A stretch of 64,000 bases of DNA from Zantedeschia hybrid cultivar (Eukaryota; Streptophyta; Magnoliopsida; Alismatales; Araceae), in NCBI GenBank assembly GCA_030544215.1, contig JARZZO010000012.1, positions 39,347,194-39,411,193 on the forward strand, written 5' to 3'. A model generated the notes under the pieces. The model worked only from the letters and a program-made list of their open reading frames with translations. It ran no database searches and had not been told where the DNA came from. Shown piece after piece: positions 33,171 to 46,201 of this stretch. The first letter of the stretch is position 1. Each line of letters starts with the position of its first letter. The position numbers and the translations under genes are program-made.

Positions 33171-34745
33171 TGATGGATATAGGTGTCCTCTAAGCCAATC
33201 ATAAGGCACCTATTTCAATCTGGTTCACTAATAAATGACATTAAATTCATTATGTAGATTGGCATATTTATATTTACGCATAATGAAATCCATGATATGT
33301 ACAATAGTCATCAAATTATGATGAGATCATAATAATGAGACTGATGACTTATAAACACATATTCTCAACTGTTCCTAGTCGTAGGATGTTTGAGAAGGAC
33401 ATCAAACACCCGGTTAGACTAGTACAAGTTATTTCAGCTCATATGATAAAGGTGACTGATCTCGTTACTTACTAGTGTGGAGACACAATGGTAAACCTGT
33501 AGGTGCTCAGTTCATTGAACTGATCCGACATGAATCGCCAAATGCTAATTTACTTGACTGTCAATCGGCTTGATTCATCGTCACAGTAGCATGGTTGATC
33601 CTTGGACTTGAGACACCAAAGACACCTTGTCGGTGGACTTCTGGACTTTGACCTTGACCTACGAATCCCTATCCACGGGATCTCTAATAGTCAAGGATCG
33701 GGTCCAACGGAAGACCTTCGAAGGTGATTGTGTGTTCAATAAAGGATCGTTTGCTCTCAGGTAACTGGAGAGAGAATGCTCTAGTGTAGATCCGCAGGAG
33801 TCTCTGGCCAGAGCAGAAACAATATCAGAAAAGTGGTTTTCGGATATTGTACAGCAGAGTCTGATTCAAGTGAGTTGACCATCTAGGGTTTAACAGTTGA
33901 CCATACCCTAGGTTAACTCAAGAGCATTATATGAACGAAGGATTATAGCCACGTGGTAACTGTGGACGGACAGGTTCCATGAGTGGGTTGCTGAACCCCA
34001 TTACCTTCCGGGATCATGCGGTGTTGCTTGGCACCCAACTTAATTGGAAGTCCAATCGAATTCACATGTGATGATAATTCGGTTGAGTAATTAGTTAATA
34101 TATAGATATTAATTAATTATGATAAGTCAATAACTAGTTATTGGACTTAACGGGCTGAAAACCGGACTGGTAAATGGGCCTAGAGGGTCACACGCAATAA
34201 GATTCTCAATCGGTGGTACATAAGTGGGATATTTATTAACTCGGGGACTTTTGTGAAAAGTCGCGCCGACTTAATATATATATGCACTGTTGAGAAACCC
34301 TGGGCCAAGCTCCAGGATTTTTCCTTGCTGGCCATCATCCCCCCTTTCTCTCTCCTCCTCTGGGCGCCCCGTTCGAGGCGCCAGAACATCTTCCGTCTCC
34401 GCCGCATGTGATTCCCGAAAGTCGGGAATTCCCGTCGGCGGGATTTCAGCAATCGTTGCGGCCACGGATCTTCGGCGAGCGAGATGAAACGGACGAGGGA
34501 TCGAGGATGAACCACCACGGAGGATCACGTGGATACCGCTGGAGGCCGGACGCTTGTGCGGCTCGCGGCATCGCCTCGACGGAACCGAAATGGAGGTGGA
34601 TTTGAATCCGCGCACGGTAATCATATTCCAACCCGATTTTTCGGTTTGTGCTTTTCGTTCCGAATTGGATCAGCAAGTATCGGGTGGGATTAATTTTTGT
34701 TCATTGTTTCCGCTGCGTTCTTCGCGTCCCGCCCAGATCCCAACA
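33171..34745 (+). repeat. 5' LTR of the inner element
   Basis: 1575 bp, with a ~12-bp deletion against the 3' LTR near 33510. A TATA-like run (TATATATAT) lies at 34275-34283, about 95 bp after the shared GGCCTAGAGGGTCACACGC block. CCACGTGG lies at 33950-33957. Confidence 0.94.
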
Positions 34746-34746
34746 G

Positions 34747-34759
34747 TGGTATCAGAGCC
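34747..34759 (+). other. Primer-binding site of the inner element
   Basis: TGGTATCAGAGCC begins one base after the LTR end and is a perfect initiator-tRNA site, so priming ability was kept although the genes were lost. Confidence 0.93.
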
Positions 34760-37700
34760 AGGTTCCGCTCCGGAATGACTAAATTATTATTCTGAAATAA
34801 TCTCCATGCTCGGGTCATTTTTCTTTCACAGAACATGTTCATCGGATGAGCATATTAATATAGATTAATTTTCTGTGAAGAAAACGATACTTTAATGGGG
34901 TTTCATGGTGTTCTTCATGAAGATGAAGAACCGGCTTTCCGGGACATAGTAAGGGGTTTAATGGTGATCGGCCACTATCCTCTTGCTTGCTGGTACGACC
35001 AGCTATTTGTTCCATGTCCTCGAAAATTTTTGTTGTGGCCAATAGCCGGTGATCGAGCCTCGATTTCTGATTTTTCAAACAGTTTGAAAAGGGACAACCG
35101 CAGGTTTTGAGGCTTCTGTTGGAGCTTACCGGTGGCACAAGGCTCGCCGGCACTGGGGAAGGAAAGGGGAATCACCCCTTGCAACTTCCGGCCGGCAACC
35201 GCCCTGTCGGCGCCAGAGAAGGGCCTGAGAAAAGGGGGCAAAAGGCCACAGTTTTAAACCTGTAAACCGCCTTCCTTTTGGGGCAACCGGCGGCAAGGAT
35301 ATGCCGGACGGCCACCGCCGGCATAGGGCATGATGGGGGCAAACACCCCCTTGCCGGCTCCGGCCACCTCTGCCGCCGCTGCCCCCGCCCCACCCCCCCC
35401 CCCCCCCCCCCCCTTCTACCTGCAAACAAACACAGAAAGGGGGGGAACCCTAGCCATCGGGCCGGTCGAAGCTGGGCCTGGGGCCCTGGACCGCCGGTCC
35501 CGAGCGACCAGACCGGGCTTGGCCCGAGCGCCCCTGGTCCCGGGCTGGTCGAGCCCAGGTTTGGACCACTGGCCAGCCTGGCTCGAGCCAGTGACCTGGA
35601 CCAGGTCTTGTGGCTGAGGCAGGCCAGGCCCGAGGCCCATGGCCCAATTAGCACAGCCCATTTATCCAATTAACCCCCTTTAACCCCTTTATTATAAACT
35701 CTGCCCATTTAATTTGAAAATTGTAATTAATTTCTGTTTAAAATATGTTTTAAATTGAAATTTACATTTTTTAAGTTAAAAGGTTCATTAAGATGTGATC
35801 TTAATTTAAATTAACAATTGTTGTTGATTTACATTTCTTTAAGTTGTTAAAGGGATTTAAAATTTAGATATGATTTAAGTATTTAATTAACAAGTGTTAA
35901 TTAATTAATTCCTTGGACTTAGAATTAAAGAGAGTTATTTGAGATGAGATCCTAAATAATATTAACAAATGTTGTTAACTAACTCTTAACTAAGTGTTAA
36001 AGAATTAGTTTAAGATGTGATCTTATAACTGATTAACAAATCTTGTTAATTATTTAGGTGATTATATCATTTAATTTCCTAACAATAGTTGTGATGAAAT
36101 TAATATTTTAATTAAGAGACACATAATAAAAGGTTACTATGTGATTAATTAACTTTTTATAATTGTTATAATTAAGTTAATTATTTCTTGAGTAATAAAC
36201 CTTAATAAAAGTTATTAAGGATTAATTAAGTCTTAATAATAGTTATTAAGATTATTAATTAGTTTACTCAAGTATCTATCCATTATTGGTTTTAATGATC
36301 TAATCTACTTGGAATTTAATCTTTTATAAATGTTATTAAAGGATTAAATTAAGTCTAAGATGTTAGACTATGTTAATTAGAAATGTTCTAATTATTGTTT
36401 TTTAATAATTGTTATTGAGAAATATGTTTTTATTAAGGGGTTTTAACAAGGAGTTGTTAAGGGGTTAATAACTAGAATTATTAATTCTTTTATAAGTGTT
36501 ATTTAGGAATTTTTAATTCTTTCTAAATGTTAGATTGTTTCACATTAATAATTGTTATTAATGTGAATTAATATTAATCTAAGTGTTAGATTAATTAATT
36601 TAGAATTGTTCTAAATTTTGCATTGAATATTTAAGAATTTTAATTTTAGTTTTATGTGCGCATGTTGATGTGTTTAATGCTTTAAATTAGATTTATTGCA
36701 TGTTAGATAATGAGATTTTCAAAAATTCAAATTATCCAATTTTGATTGGTACCTAGGTTTTAAGAAAGCCAAAATTATTATAATTTCAAAATTTTAACCT
36801 TCATGTGATGTGTTTGATCATGTGTGGATGGTTAAAATTTGTGGTGGTCATGGACATGCACTTAGTTAAATTTCATATCATGTGATGGTGTGTGATTATG
36901 TGGATTGTTATGAAATGTGATATTCATTAATTAAGTGTTAATTAATGAGGCCTGCGTGTCTCCCTCTCTTTCTCATTCCATTGTAATTCTATCTCCCTCC
37001 ACTATTGTACTCGGCCATAAGGCTTTCTCTTACAATTTATTTGTATTTGAAATTGTTTCAAAATATATAATATTTGTATTTGATCATGCCGGCCGAGGAG
37101 AGGCGAGGATGATCTACAAATATAACCAGGAAGGTGACAGGAGATGAGATCACCAGTGGCTATGTGTTTCCATGTCTAGATTATATAAGTGTTATATAGT
37201 TTTGGTGATTAATTGTTTGGCTCCAGTTAATCACCGTGCTGTCCATGATCACATAATGAACATGTATGGATGATGCATGCTTTTAGTTATTGATTATGAA
37301 TCGGTTGCTAATATCTAAGTATAGTTATATATATATTCGATATATTTATAAACTATCACCTAGGATGAGGCCAACTTAATATAAACAAAACCTTCAACAT
37401 AAAGTCTAAGCCGGAGCGCGAGTCATTGAGAATGTACCGCGTGGCTCTCCATCAATATAGTTCTTAGAACTTGATTCAGTGATGACAGTTTCTACGTGTT
37501 TATCCGAGATCTGCCACCGTATGATGAAAGGACTATTAACTATGGCATTATGATGCCTTGAGATTGGAATAGAGGAAAAGTGTAGCTATCCTCGCGTTTA
37601 CCCGGGAGCTGTATTCTTACTCTACTCTGTCACGTATTGATGGTAAAGCCTAGACCAGGTATAATGGTCTACTGTGTTTACTCGGGACCATTAAAGACCT

Positions 37701-37976
37701 GGGAGCCGAAATAAGATCAGATATTGCAAGGAGTTGCAATTATCATGAGATGGTTGCTCTAAGATAATTGTATGATACTATGTGTTTACCGGAGGTCATA
37801 CTATGATTCTTGGAGATTTTGATCCTCACTAGAAGACCGTCGGAGTCTTCCGTTCTATATACCTGAAGGTTATACAGTCCGTCGAAAAATAATGGGAAAT
37901 AATTCAAGATAAAAGACCATAATTGAATTATAAGAACTATCTGCTTAAAATCACGTTATTTCCTTCGATCACTAAT
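34760..37976 (+). other. Leader of the inner element
   Basis: It holds a GC-rich block (35130-35660) with palindromes (CTGGCTCGAGCCAG near 35577; GACCTGGACCAGGTC near 35592), a run of 21 C (35393-35413), the AT hairpin array, and four stem-loops before gag (about 37487, 37581, 37672, 37770). The long overlapping frames in the GC block occur on both strands and are not shared with the other copia leaders, so none is called. Confidence 0.75.
35800..36640 (+). repeat. Array of AT-rich hairpins in the inner element
   Basis: Units keep the 3-nt loop but use other arms than Copia-1 and Copia-2. Examples are TTAACAA / TTGTTAA (about 35961), ATTAACAA / TTGTTAAT (about 36032), CTTAATAA / TTATTAAG (about 36200 and 36230) and a 13-bp perfect stem at 36539-36567. 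Confidence 0.82.
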
Positions 37977-40789
37977 ATGTCGTCTATTCGAGAAGTTGGC
38001 ATATTGGATGCCAATACTTCTCATATTCAGATTGACTAGAAAAACTCTGAAGAATGTCTTCAGGGCCAAGTGAGAGTCACTATCCTAATCAGATATCATG
38101 AATCCTCTTACTTGGATAGACCAAGGTGAAGAGGTGCTCATGGTATACCTTATTAAAAGGCAATGATAGTCATGAAATCTCTTATTTGGATAGACCAAGA
38201 TGAAGAGATATTCATTATATACCTTTGAGAAAAGCAAGTGGTAAGATTTTAAACGATCGAATCCACACCTAAAAAAGGATAAAGGAAAGTCAACTGAGCT
38301 AGAAAAGTAGCAGTTCTCTCACTGCAACCAATATAAGGATATTGGTAAAGACAAAAAGAATATGGAACTTGAAAGAAGTTTCATGTATTCTTATTATTGT
38401 CTTTTGCATGTCTATTGGAGAATTAGCGTATCCAATATGAGATATTGAAAATGATTCTCAGAACTGCGATAGTGTGCATACTTAGACAAGTAAAAGAGAA
38501 TTGAGAAAATGTAAGTGTTGAGTTAGACGCAACTATTGTTCATGATATACATAGGTTGCTGTCTGACAGTAAGTCTGTGTATATCTATAGGAGTCTAAAA
38601 TGAAACTGAATAATTATTATTTAGTTGCATAAGATATCGAGAATAATAAAAGTGAATAACTTTGACTGAGAAAGAATAATAGTTGTTCGAATCAATTAAT
38701 GCACTAAAGATTCTTGAAATGACATTTCATGTAATGAATGTTCACAAGTCTCCTATAGAAATGAACTGTTTGAATCCTGATTATCTATGGTATTATACAT
38801 AGGGATGTACAATAAGAAATTATTGATGCTGATGCTTATTGATGTAAACAGCTCAATGTCATCTTAAGGCCAAAAGATAATCACTACCGTTGATTTACCT
38901 TATAGTTTACTCGTTGAATGATTCGACTGTATGTACTTACTGAAGTACAAACCGAATGCATCTGAGAGATTAAGGTATAAATCAATATGAAGTATTATAA
39001 TTTTTGATTTGATCAAGAAAACTGATACTTTAGTATATGATTCACATAAATCATTAAGAGGATAATTGTATCCTCACTCGATTGGTCCTCATTGTGCATC
39101 ATAGTAATATGATAGAATGAGGAATTGCACCTTATTAAGATATGGTGCAATACATAATAAGATTTGCCCAATTCTTATCCTTTTTGAACATGAGTATGAA
39201 CATTAGATGTCCATACTTTAAAGATGGTTCCAAGTAAGTCAGTGTATGTCCATATAAGATATGGAAACCAAATAATTCATATGAGATGTGAATTATGAAC
39301 AAACTTGATTTAAAAGTCAGGTATTATCGCGATGTGAATTTGTAAATATCTAAAGAGTTTGGACATTACAGTTATTGGCCAGACGATAATGAAATAATTG
39401 TCGTCCTGAAAGCTGTCTTCTGTGAAGAGGAATATGTCCTCAATGAAGATAGTGGGAGTTGATAAAACTAGAAGATGTTCTAGATTTACAAGTTAACATA
39501 AGATTATTAGATAATCTTTAGTTGTTTGGAACTACTCATGACATACATCAGAGAGTTTCATAGTTTTTTTTTTTGAGATTCTCTCAGTGACTAGAAGGAT
39601 ATGTTTGACATATCTAATTTAGCAAGATGAGAGGAGCTCAAAATAGATTATGATCTAAAATCTATGATAATGATGCTCTTTGTTATTACAATTTTGAGAT
39701 TGATAAGTTTATTAGAATTCAACTTATCAATACTGCCTATCATGAGATGATGACAATTGGATATTAAAAGCGCTCTCTTAATGTGATTGAGGAAAAGATG
39801 TATATGATACACTTTTAAAGTTTTTAGAATGTCCAGGAAGCAAGTTATGATTTCAAAAATCATTTTGAATCAAACTGAAGCTTCATAAGTTGTAATAAAA
39901 GTTGACTTAATGATCAAATATTATGTGATCATTAAGAATGATCACGGATTGTGTGTGTTCAGAAAGGACAGTGGGAGCACGGTTGCTTTAGTAATACTTT
40001 ATAATAATAACATCAAAGTCATTAAGAATGACTTCAGGATGTTACTATTAGTGAAAGCATTGTTGACCATGTTTTCTTCCATAATAAGTTTAGTTATAAT
40101 ATCTCACGTATTGAAAATACGAATCTATTAAGATAGATTGGTGGGGATTTTATATTGACCTGTCTGTCAAGATGTTTAGCATAAATTTCATAACAAATCT
40201 CAATTGTTGAGATATGGAATTTATTCCTTTAAAGAAAAAGTTCCTTAAAAGATACAGGAGTGTAATGCACCATTAAGCACTTAAGAAGTGCTAAATATGC
40301 ATTCACGTATATGGAGAGGATGATTTGAAATAATGAGGTCACACTGACTCAAATTTCAAGTGAAATAATGGATTCAACCTTCTAGTAGAAAGGAATGGAT
40401 TGGAATAGTTCTAATCCAGAACTCGATGTTAAGGTGATGACATAAATAAGTGATACTGTTATTAGAACAGTATGGATGAAAAGGTTCATCCCTGAACTAG
40501 ATGTAGTTCTAAAAGATCTCTGATTAAATCTCGTTGTTGTAGGACAACAGTGGGAGCGATCAATTGTGTGATCGAGCCATGGTCTCATCAGAAGTTGCAG
40601 AACATTTTGAGGTTCTTTCACAGGTTCAGAGACAAATGATTAAGAGGAAATAATATAATGGAAATATTCCATCTGTAAATAATTTAGTAGATCCCTGACC
40701 AAGTCTTAGTCACAGAATTTGTGTGAGCATCACTTAGATTTGATGGAGATCAAATGTGAAAGTGATTGGCTTGAGTTCAAGTGGGAGAT
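37977..40789 (+). pseudogene. Decayed gag-pol of the inner element
   Basis: The gag start is recognisable (ATG 37977, MSSIREVGILDA, matching MSSNNSLRGILDA of Copia-2), but codon 21 is TAG (38037-38039). Further on, 39940-40130 reads as an RT segment with YNNN (40000-40011) in place of YxDD, then LKIRIY. An RNase H remnant lies at about 40540-40620. A polypurine-like AGTGGGAGATT precedes the 3' LTR. The dead residues are largely the same in the outer element. Confidence 0.85.
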
Positions 40790-42376
40790 TGATGGATATA
40801 GGTGTCCTCTAAGCCAATCATAAGGCACCTATTTTAATCTGGTTCACTAATAAATGGCATTAAATTCATTATGTAGATTGGCATATTTATATTTACGCAT
40901 AATGAAGTCCATGAATATGTGCAATAGTCATCAGATTATAATGAGATTATAATAATGAGACTGATGACTTATAAACACATATTCTCAATTGTTCCTAGTC
41001 GTAGGATGTTTGAGAAGGACATCAAACACCCGGTTAGACTAGTACAGGTTATTCCAGCTCATATGATGAGGGTGACTGATCTCGTTAGTTACTAGTGTGG
41101 AGACACAATGGTAAACCTGTAGGTGCTCATTGGAGAATGAGTTCACTGAACTGATCCGACATGAATCGCCGAATGGTAATTTACCTAACTGTCAATCAGC
41201 TTGATTCATCGTCACAGTAGCGTGGTTGATCCTTGGACTTGAGACACCAAAGACACCTTGTCGGTGGACTTCTGGACTTTGACCTTGATCTACGAATCCC
41301 TATCCACGGGATCTCTAATAGTCAAGGATCAGGTCCAGCAGAAGACCTTCGAAGGTGATTGTGTGTTCAATAAAGGATCGTTCGCTCTCAGGTAACTGGA
41401 GAGAGAATGCTCTAGAGTAGATCCGTAGGAGTCTCTGGCCAGAGCAGAAACAATATCAGAAAAGTGGTTTTCGGATATTGTACAACGGAGTCTGATTCAA
41501 GTGAGTTGACCATCTAGGGTTTGACAGTTGACCATACCCTAGGTTAACTCGAGAGCATTGTGCCAACGACGGATTATAGCCACGTGGTAACTGTGGACGG
41601 ACAGGTTCTTTGAGTGGGTTGTTGAACCCCATTACCTTTCGGGATCATGCGGTGTTGCTTGGCACCCAACTTGATTGGAAGTCCGACCGAATTCACATGC
41701 GATGATAATTCGGTTGAGTAATTAGTTAATATCTAGATATTAATTAATTATGATAAGTCAATAACTAGTTATTGGACTTAACGCGCTGAAAACCGGACTA
41801 GTAAATGGGCCTAGAGGGTCACACGCAATAAGATTCTCAGTCGGTGGTACATAAGTAGGATATATATTAACTCGTGGACTTTTGTGAAAAGTCGCGCCGA
41901 CTTAATATATATACGCGCTGTTGAGAAACCCTGGGCCAAGCTCCAGGATTTTTCCTTGCTGGCCGTCATCCCCCATTTCTCTCTCCTCCTCTAGGTGCCC
42001 CGTTCAAGGCGCCAAAACATCTTCCGTCTCCGCCGCGTGTGATTCCCGAAAGTCCGGAATTCCTGTTGGCGGGATTTCAGCAATCGTTGCGGCCACGGAT
42101 CTTTAGCGAGCGAGCTGAAACAGACGAGGGATCGAGGATGAACCACCGCGGAGGATCGCGTGGATATCGCTGGAGGCCGGACGCTTGTGCGGCTCGCAGC
42201 ATCGCCTCGACGGAACCGAAATGGAGGCGGATTCGAATCCGTGCACGGTAATCAGATTCCAACCCGATTTTTCGGTTTGCATTTTTCGTTCCGAATCGGA
42301 TCAGCAGGTATCGGGCGGGATTAATTTTTGTTCATCGTTTCCGCTGCGTTCTTCGCATCCCGCCCGGATCCCAACA
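40790..42376 (+). repeat. 3' LTR of the inner element
   Basis: 1587 bp, complete, followed by AGATA. The G-box-like CCACGTGG at 41580-41587 and the block at about 41806 are kept. Confidence 0.95.
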
Positions 42377-42381
42377 AGATA

Positions 42382-45300
42382 TACAAAGATTTACTGTCTA
42401 ACAGTAACTTATGAATATCATGAACAATAGTTGAGTCTAACTCAACACTTGCGTTTTCTCGATTTCCTTTTACTTTTCTATGTCTGCATACTATCGCAGT
42501 TCTGAGAATCATTTCCAATATCTCATATTGGATACGCTAATTCTCCAATAGACATGCAAAAGTTGATAACAAGAATATATGAGACTTCTTTCAAGTTTCA
42601 TATTCATTTTACCTTTACCAGTATCTCTATATTGGTTACAGTAGGAGAACTGCTACTTATCTATCTTAGCTGACTTTTCTTTATCCTTTTCAAGTATGGA
42701 TTCGATCGTTTAAAATCTTCCCACTTGTCTTTCTCAAAGACATATCATGAATATCTCTTCATCTTGGTCTATCCAAATAAGAGATTTCATGACAATCATT
42801 GCCTTTCAATAAGGCATACCATGAGTACCTCTTCACCTTGGTCTATCCAAGTAAGAGGATTTATGATATCTGATTAGGATAGTGACTTTCACTTGGCCCT
42901 GAAGAGATTCTTCAGAGTTTTCTAGTTAGTCTGAGTATGAGAAGTATTGGCATCCAACATGCCAAAATCTCGAATAGACGACATATTAGTGATCGAAGGA
43001 AATAACGTGATTTAAGTAGATAGTTCTGATAATTCAATTATGGTCTTTTATCTTGAATTATTTCCCACTATTTTTCGACGGACTGTATAACCTTCAGGTA
43101 TGCAGAACGGAAGACTCCGACGGTCTCCTAGTGAGGATCAAAATCTCCAAGAATTACAGTATGACCTCGAGTAAACACATAGTATCATACCATTATCTTA
43201 GAGTAACCATCTCATGGTAATTTCAACTCCTTGCAATATCCGATCTTATTTCGGCTCCCAGGTCTTTAATGGTCCCGGGTAAACACAGTAGACCATTATA
43301 CCTGGTCTAAGCTTTACCATCAATACGTGACAGAGTAGAGTAAGAATACAGCCCTCGGGTAAACGCGAGGATAGCTACACCGTTCCTCTATTCCAATCTC
43401 AAGGCATCATAATGCCATAGTTAATAGTCCTTTCATCATACGGTGGCAGATCTTGGGTAAACACGTAGAAACTGTCACCACTGAATCAAGTTCTAAGAAC
43501 TATATTGATGGAGAGCCACGCGGTACATTGTCAATGACTCGCGCTCCGGCTTAGACTTTATGTTGAAGGTTTTGTTTATATTAAGTTGGCCTCATCCTAG
43601 GTGATAGTTTATAAATATATCGAATATATATATAACTATACTTAGATATTAGCAACCGATTCATAATCAATAACTAAAAGCATGCATCATCCATACATGT
43701 TCATTATGTGATCATGGACAGCACGGTGATTAACTAGAGCCAAACAATTAATCACCAAAACTATATAACATTTATATAATCTAAACATGCAAACACATAG
43801 CCATTGGTGATCTCATCTCCTGTCGCCTTCCTGGTTGTATTTGTGGATCATCCTCGCCTTTCCTCGGCCGGTGCGATCAATTACAAATAATATTAATTTT
43901 GAAATAATTTCAAATACAAATAAATTGTAAGAGAGCTTTATGGCCGAGTACAATGACAGAGGGAGATAGAATTACAATGGAATGAGTAAGAGAGGGAAAC
44001 ACGCAGGCCTCATTAATTAACACTTAATTAATGTACATCACATTCCATAACAATCAACATAATCACACACCATCACATGATATGAAATTAACTAAGTGCA
44101 TGTCCATGACCACCACAAATTTTAACCATCCACACATGATAAAGCACATCACATGAAGGCTAAAATTTTTGAAAATATAATAATTTTTGCTTTCTTAAAA
44201 CCTGGGTACCAATCAAAGTTGGATAATTTGAATTTTTTGAAAATTTTATTTTCTAACATGCAATAAATCTAATTTAAAGCATTAAACACATCAACATGTA
44301 CACACAGAGCTAAAATTAAAATTCTAAAATATTCCATGCAAAATTTAGAACAATTATAAATTAATTAATCTAACATTTAGATTAATTTTAAATCACATTA
44401 ATAACAATTATTAATGCGAAACAATCTAACATTTAGAAAGAATTAAAAATTCCGAAATAATATTTATAAAAGAATTTCCAACTCAAATTATTAACCCCTT
44501 AATTAGATAATATTTCTCAATAACATTTATTAAGAAATATTAATCAGAATATTTCTGAATTATAATAGTCTAACAATTAGACTAATTAAAGTAGTCTTAA
44601 CAACTCTTGTTAAGATATCCCCAAATATAAAATCTCCCTTAACAATCTATTGTTAAGAAAATTACCAAGACATTAATAATAACTTAACAAATGCCATTAC
44701 AACTCTTGTTAATGGTTCTAGAGACACAATTACATCTTTAACAACCCTTGATAAAGTATTAATATTAATCTAACATTTAAACTAATATATTAAATTATTA
44801 AAATATCATAATTTATTAACCTAACAATTAGATCAATAAACAATGATATAACAACAATTGTTAATAAAGATCAATATCTTTAATTTGAACCTCAATAGAA
44901 AAACAAAATTTAATTAAGCATAAGTCTTAAAACAATTTTAAAACGATACCTTAATTAATATCTTAATTTGTTAACAAAATATTAGTCTTAAAACTATTTT
45001 AAGACAATAGATCAATTAATATCTTGATAATTAAATTTCAGTTTTAAAACACTTTTAAAACTTTAATCTTAATTGTATAGGATTATTTTGTTTCTTAAAC
45101 AAGGAGATATTAAATATTAATCTTAAAACAATTTTAAGATAACATTTTAATACCTTGTTAATTGAAATCTTAGTTTTAAAACATTTTAAAACAAAATCTC
45201 AATTAACTAATCCTATTATCAATATTTGGGGATTAAGAGGGGTAAAAATTAGGGGTTAATAGGCTTAAATAGGTTTAATGGGCCAGGAATAAAGGGGGGT

Positions 45301-46187
45301 GAAAGGGAAGGGCCCAAATGGGTTGCTGGCTCGGACCAGGCCCCTTTGGGACGGCCCAGGCGCCTGGCCGAGCTAGGCCTGCCTGACTGGGTTGGGCCTG
45401 GCTCGGGTCCGGCCTGGACTGCCCGGGCGGGCTGGCCTGAGCTAGAACCCAGACGAGTTCTGCGGCTAGGGCAAAGCCCTAGCCGCCGCAGCCGCCTGGT
45501 CCTCCTTCTCTTGCCCAACGCCGGCAAGGGGGAGCCAGTGTGGCACCGCCCGGCCACCCCGCTGCCGCTGACGGGGCCGGCGACATCGGCCGGCGATGCC
45601 AGCGCCGATGAAGCTCATGCTGCCCCCCCCCCCCCTTTTTTTCCCCTTTGTACTCTTAGGAACCCGACGGTTTTGCAGCTTCTGTTGGCCATCCTCACCA
45701 GATCCGGCCGCTGGCAAACGCCCATGTGGCCGATGAGGTCGCCTTCCGCTGACAATCTCATCAGGGAGTCGAGGGTGTCCTGCAATGGGTCCTAAAACTG
45801 CGGTTAACCATGGTTTCCAAACCATGGCCTCCATCCCCTTTTTCTTCCAACTTTTGGAAATCCATAGAGATGGAAGCTACGCAACCGGTTGCCGGTGATT
45901 ACAGCGACCTTCTGGGGACTCGCAGATATTGCCGATCCCAAAAATCTACTCTATGATGGTGTCCGAACACCATGAATGCCCCTTTCAATCCATGAATCCA
46001 TGTTCTTCATCTCCATGAAGAACCATACGAAAAACCCCATAAATAATCAATTTTCTCAATAGAAAAATTAAAACTAATTTTAGTGTTCATCATATGAACT
46101 ATCTTTCATAGAATATCGAAACATTGCATGGAAATTAATTTTAGAACGTTAATTTTAATCATTCCAGAGTGGATCAGAGCGGAACCT
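42382..46187 (-). pseudogene. Leader and decayed gag of the outer element
   Basis: Read on the minus strand from 46187, it has a leader with a GC-rich block (45800-45300), an AT hairpin array, four stem-loops (about 43470-43150), then the gag start at 42984 (MSSIRDFGMLDA). Codon 21 is TAG (42924-42922), the same position as in the inner element. Beyond that no frame is readable. The GC block differs from that of the inner copy, including a run of 13 C and 7 T on the plus strand (45623-45642). Confidence 0.8.
44330..45240 (-). repeat. AT-rich hairpin array in the outer element
   Basis: This is the counterpart of 35800-36640 in opposite orientation, with the same kind of short stems (for example TTAATCTAA / TTAGATTAA forms near 44370) and later tracts in which TTTTAAAA-type stems dominate (44890-45200). 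Confidence 0.7.
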
Positions 46188-46200
46188 GGCTCTGATACCA
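46188..46200 (-). other. Primer-binding site of the outer element
   Basis: On the minus strand TGGTATCAGAGCC follows the LTR end after one base. It fixes the orientation of the element and shows that 46202-47788 is the 5' LTR. Confidence 0.93.
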
Positions 46201-46201
46201 C

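Larger units (their letters stand above)
33171..42376 (+). mobile_element. Decayed copia-derived element on the plus strand (inner copy)
   Basis: The LTRs 33171-34745 and 40790-42376 run TGATGG to CCAACA. The element is flanked by AGATA on both sides (33166-33170, 42377-42381) and is 9206 bp long. It is the same family as the outer element but inserted in the opposite orientation, which would let transcripts pair. It has a proper primer site and a full-length body, with dead gag and RT. Confidence 0.95.

Noticed and set aside
35393..35413. Run of 21 C as a functional polypyrimidine tract
   Set aside because: It is not in the same place or strand in the outer copy (45623-45635 has 13 C on the opposite sense), and such runs are prone to slippage and sequencing error.
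35126..35673. Long overlapping open frames on both strands in the GC-rich leader of the inner element, and similar ones at 45249-45834
   Set aside because: High GC lowers stop frequency in all frames. The products are Pro/Gly/Arg-rich, occur on both strands and are not shared between the copies, so they are by-products of composition.
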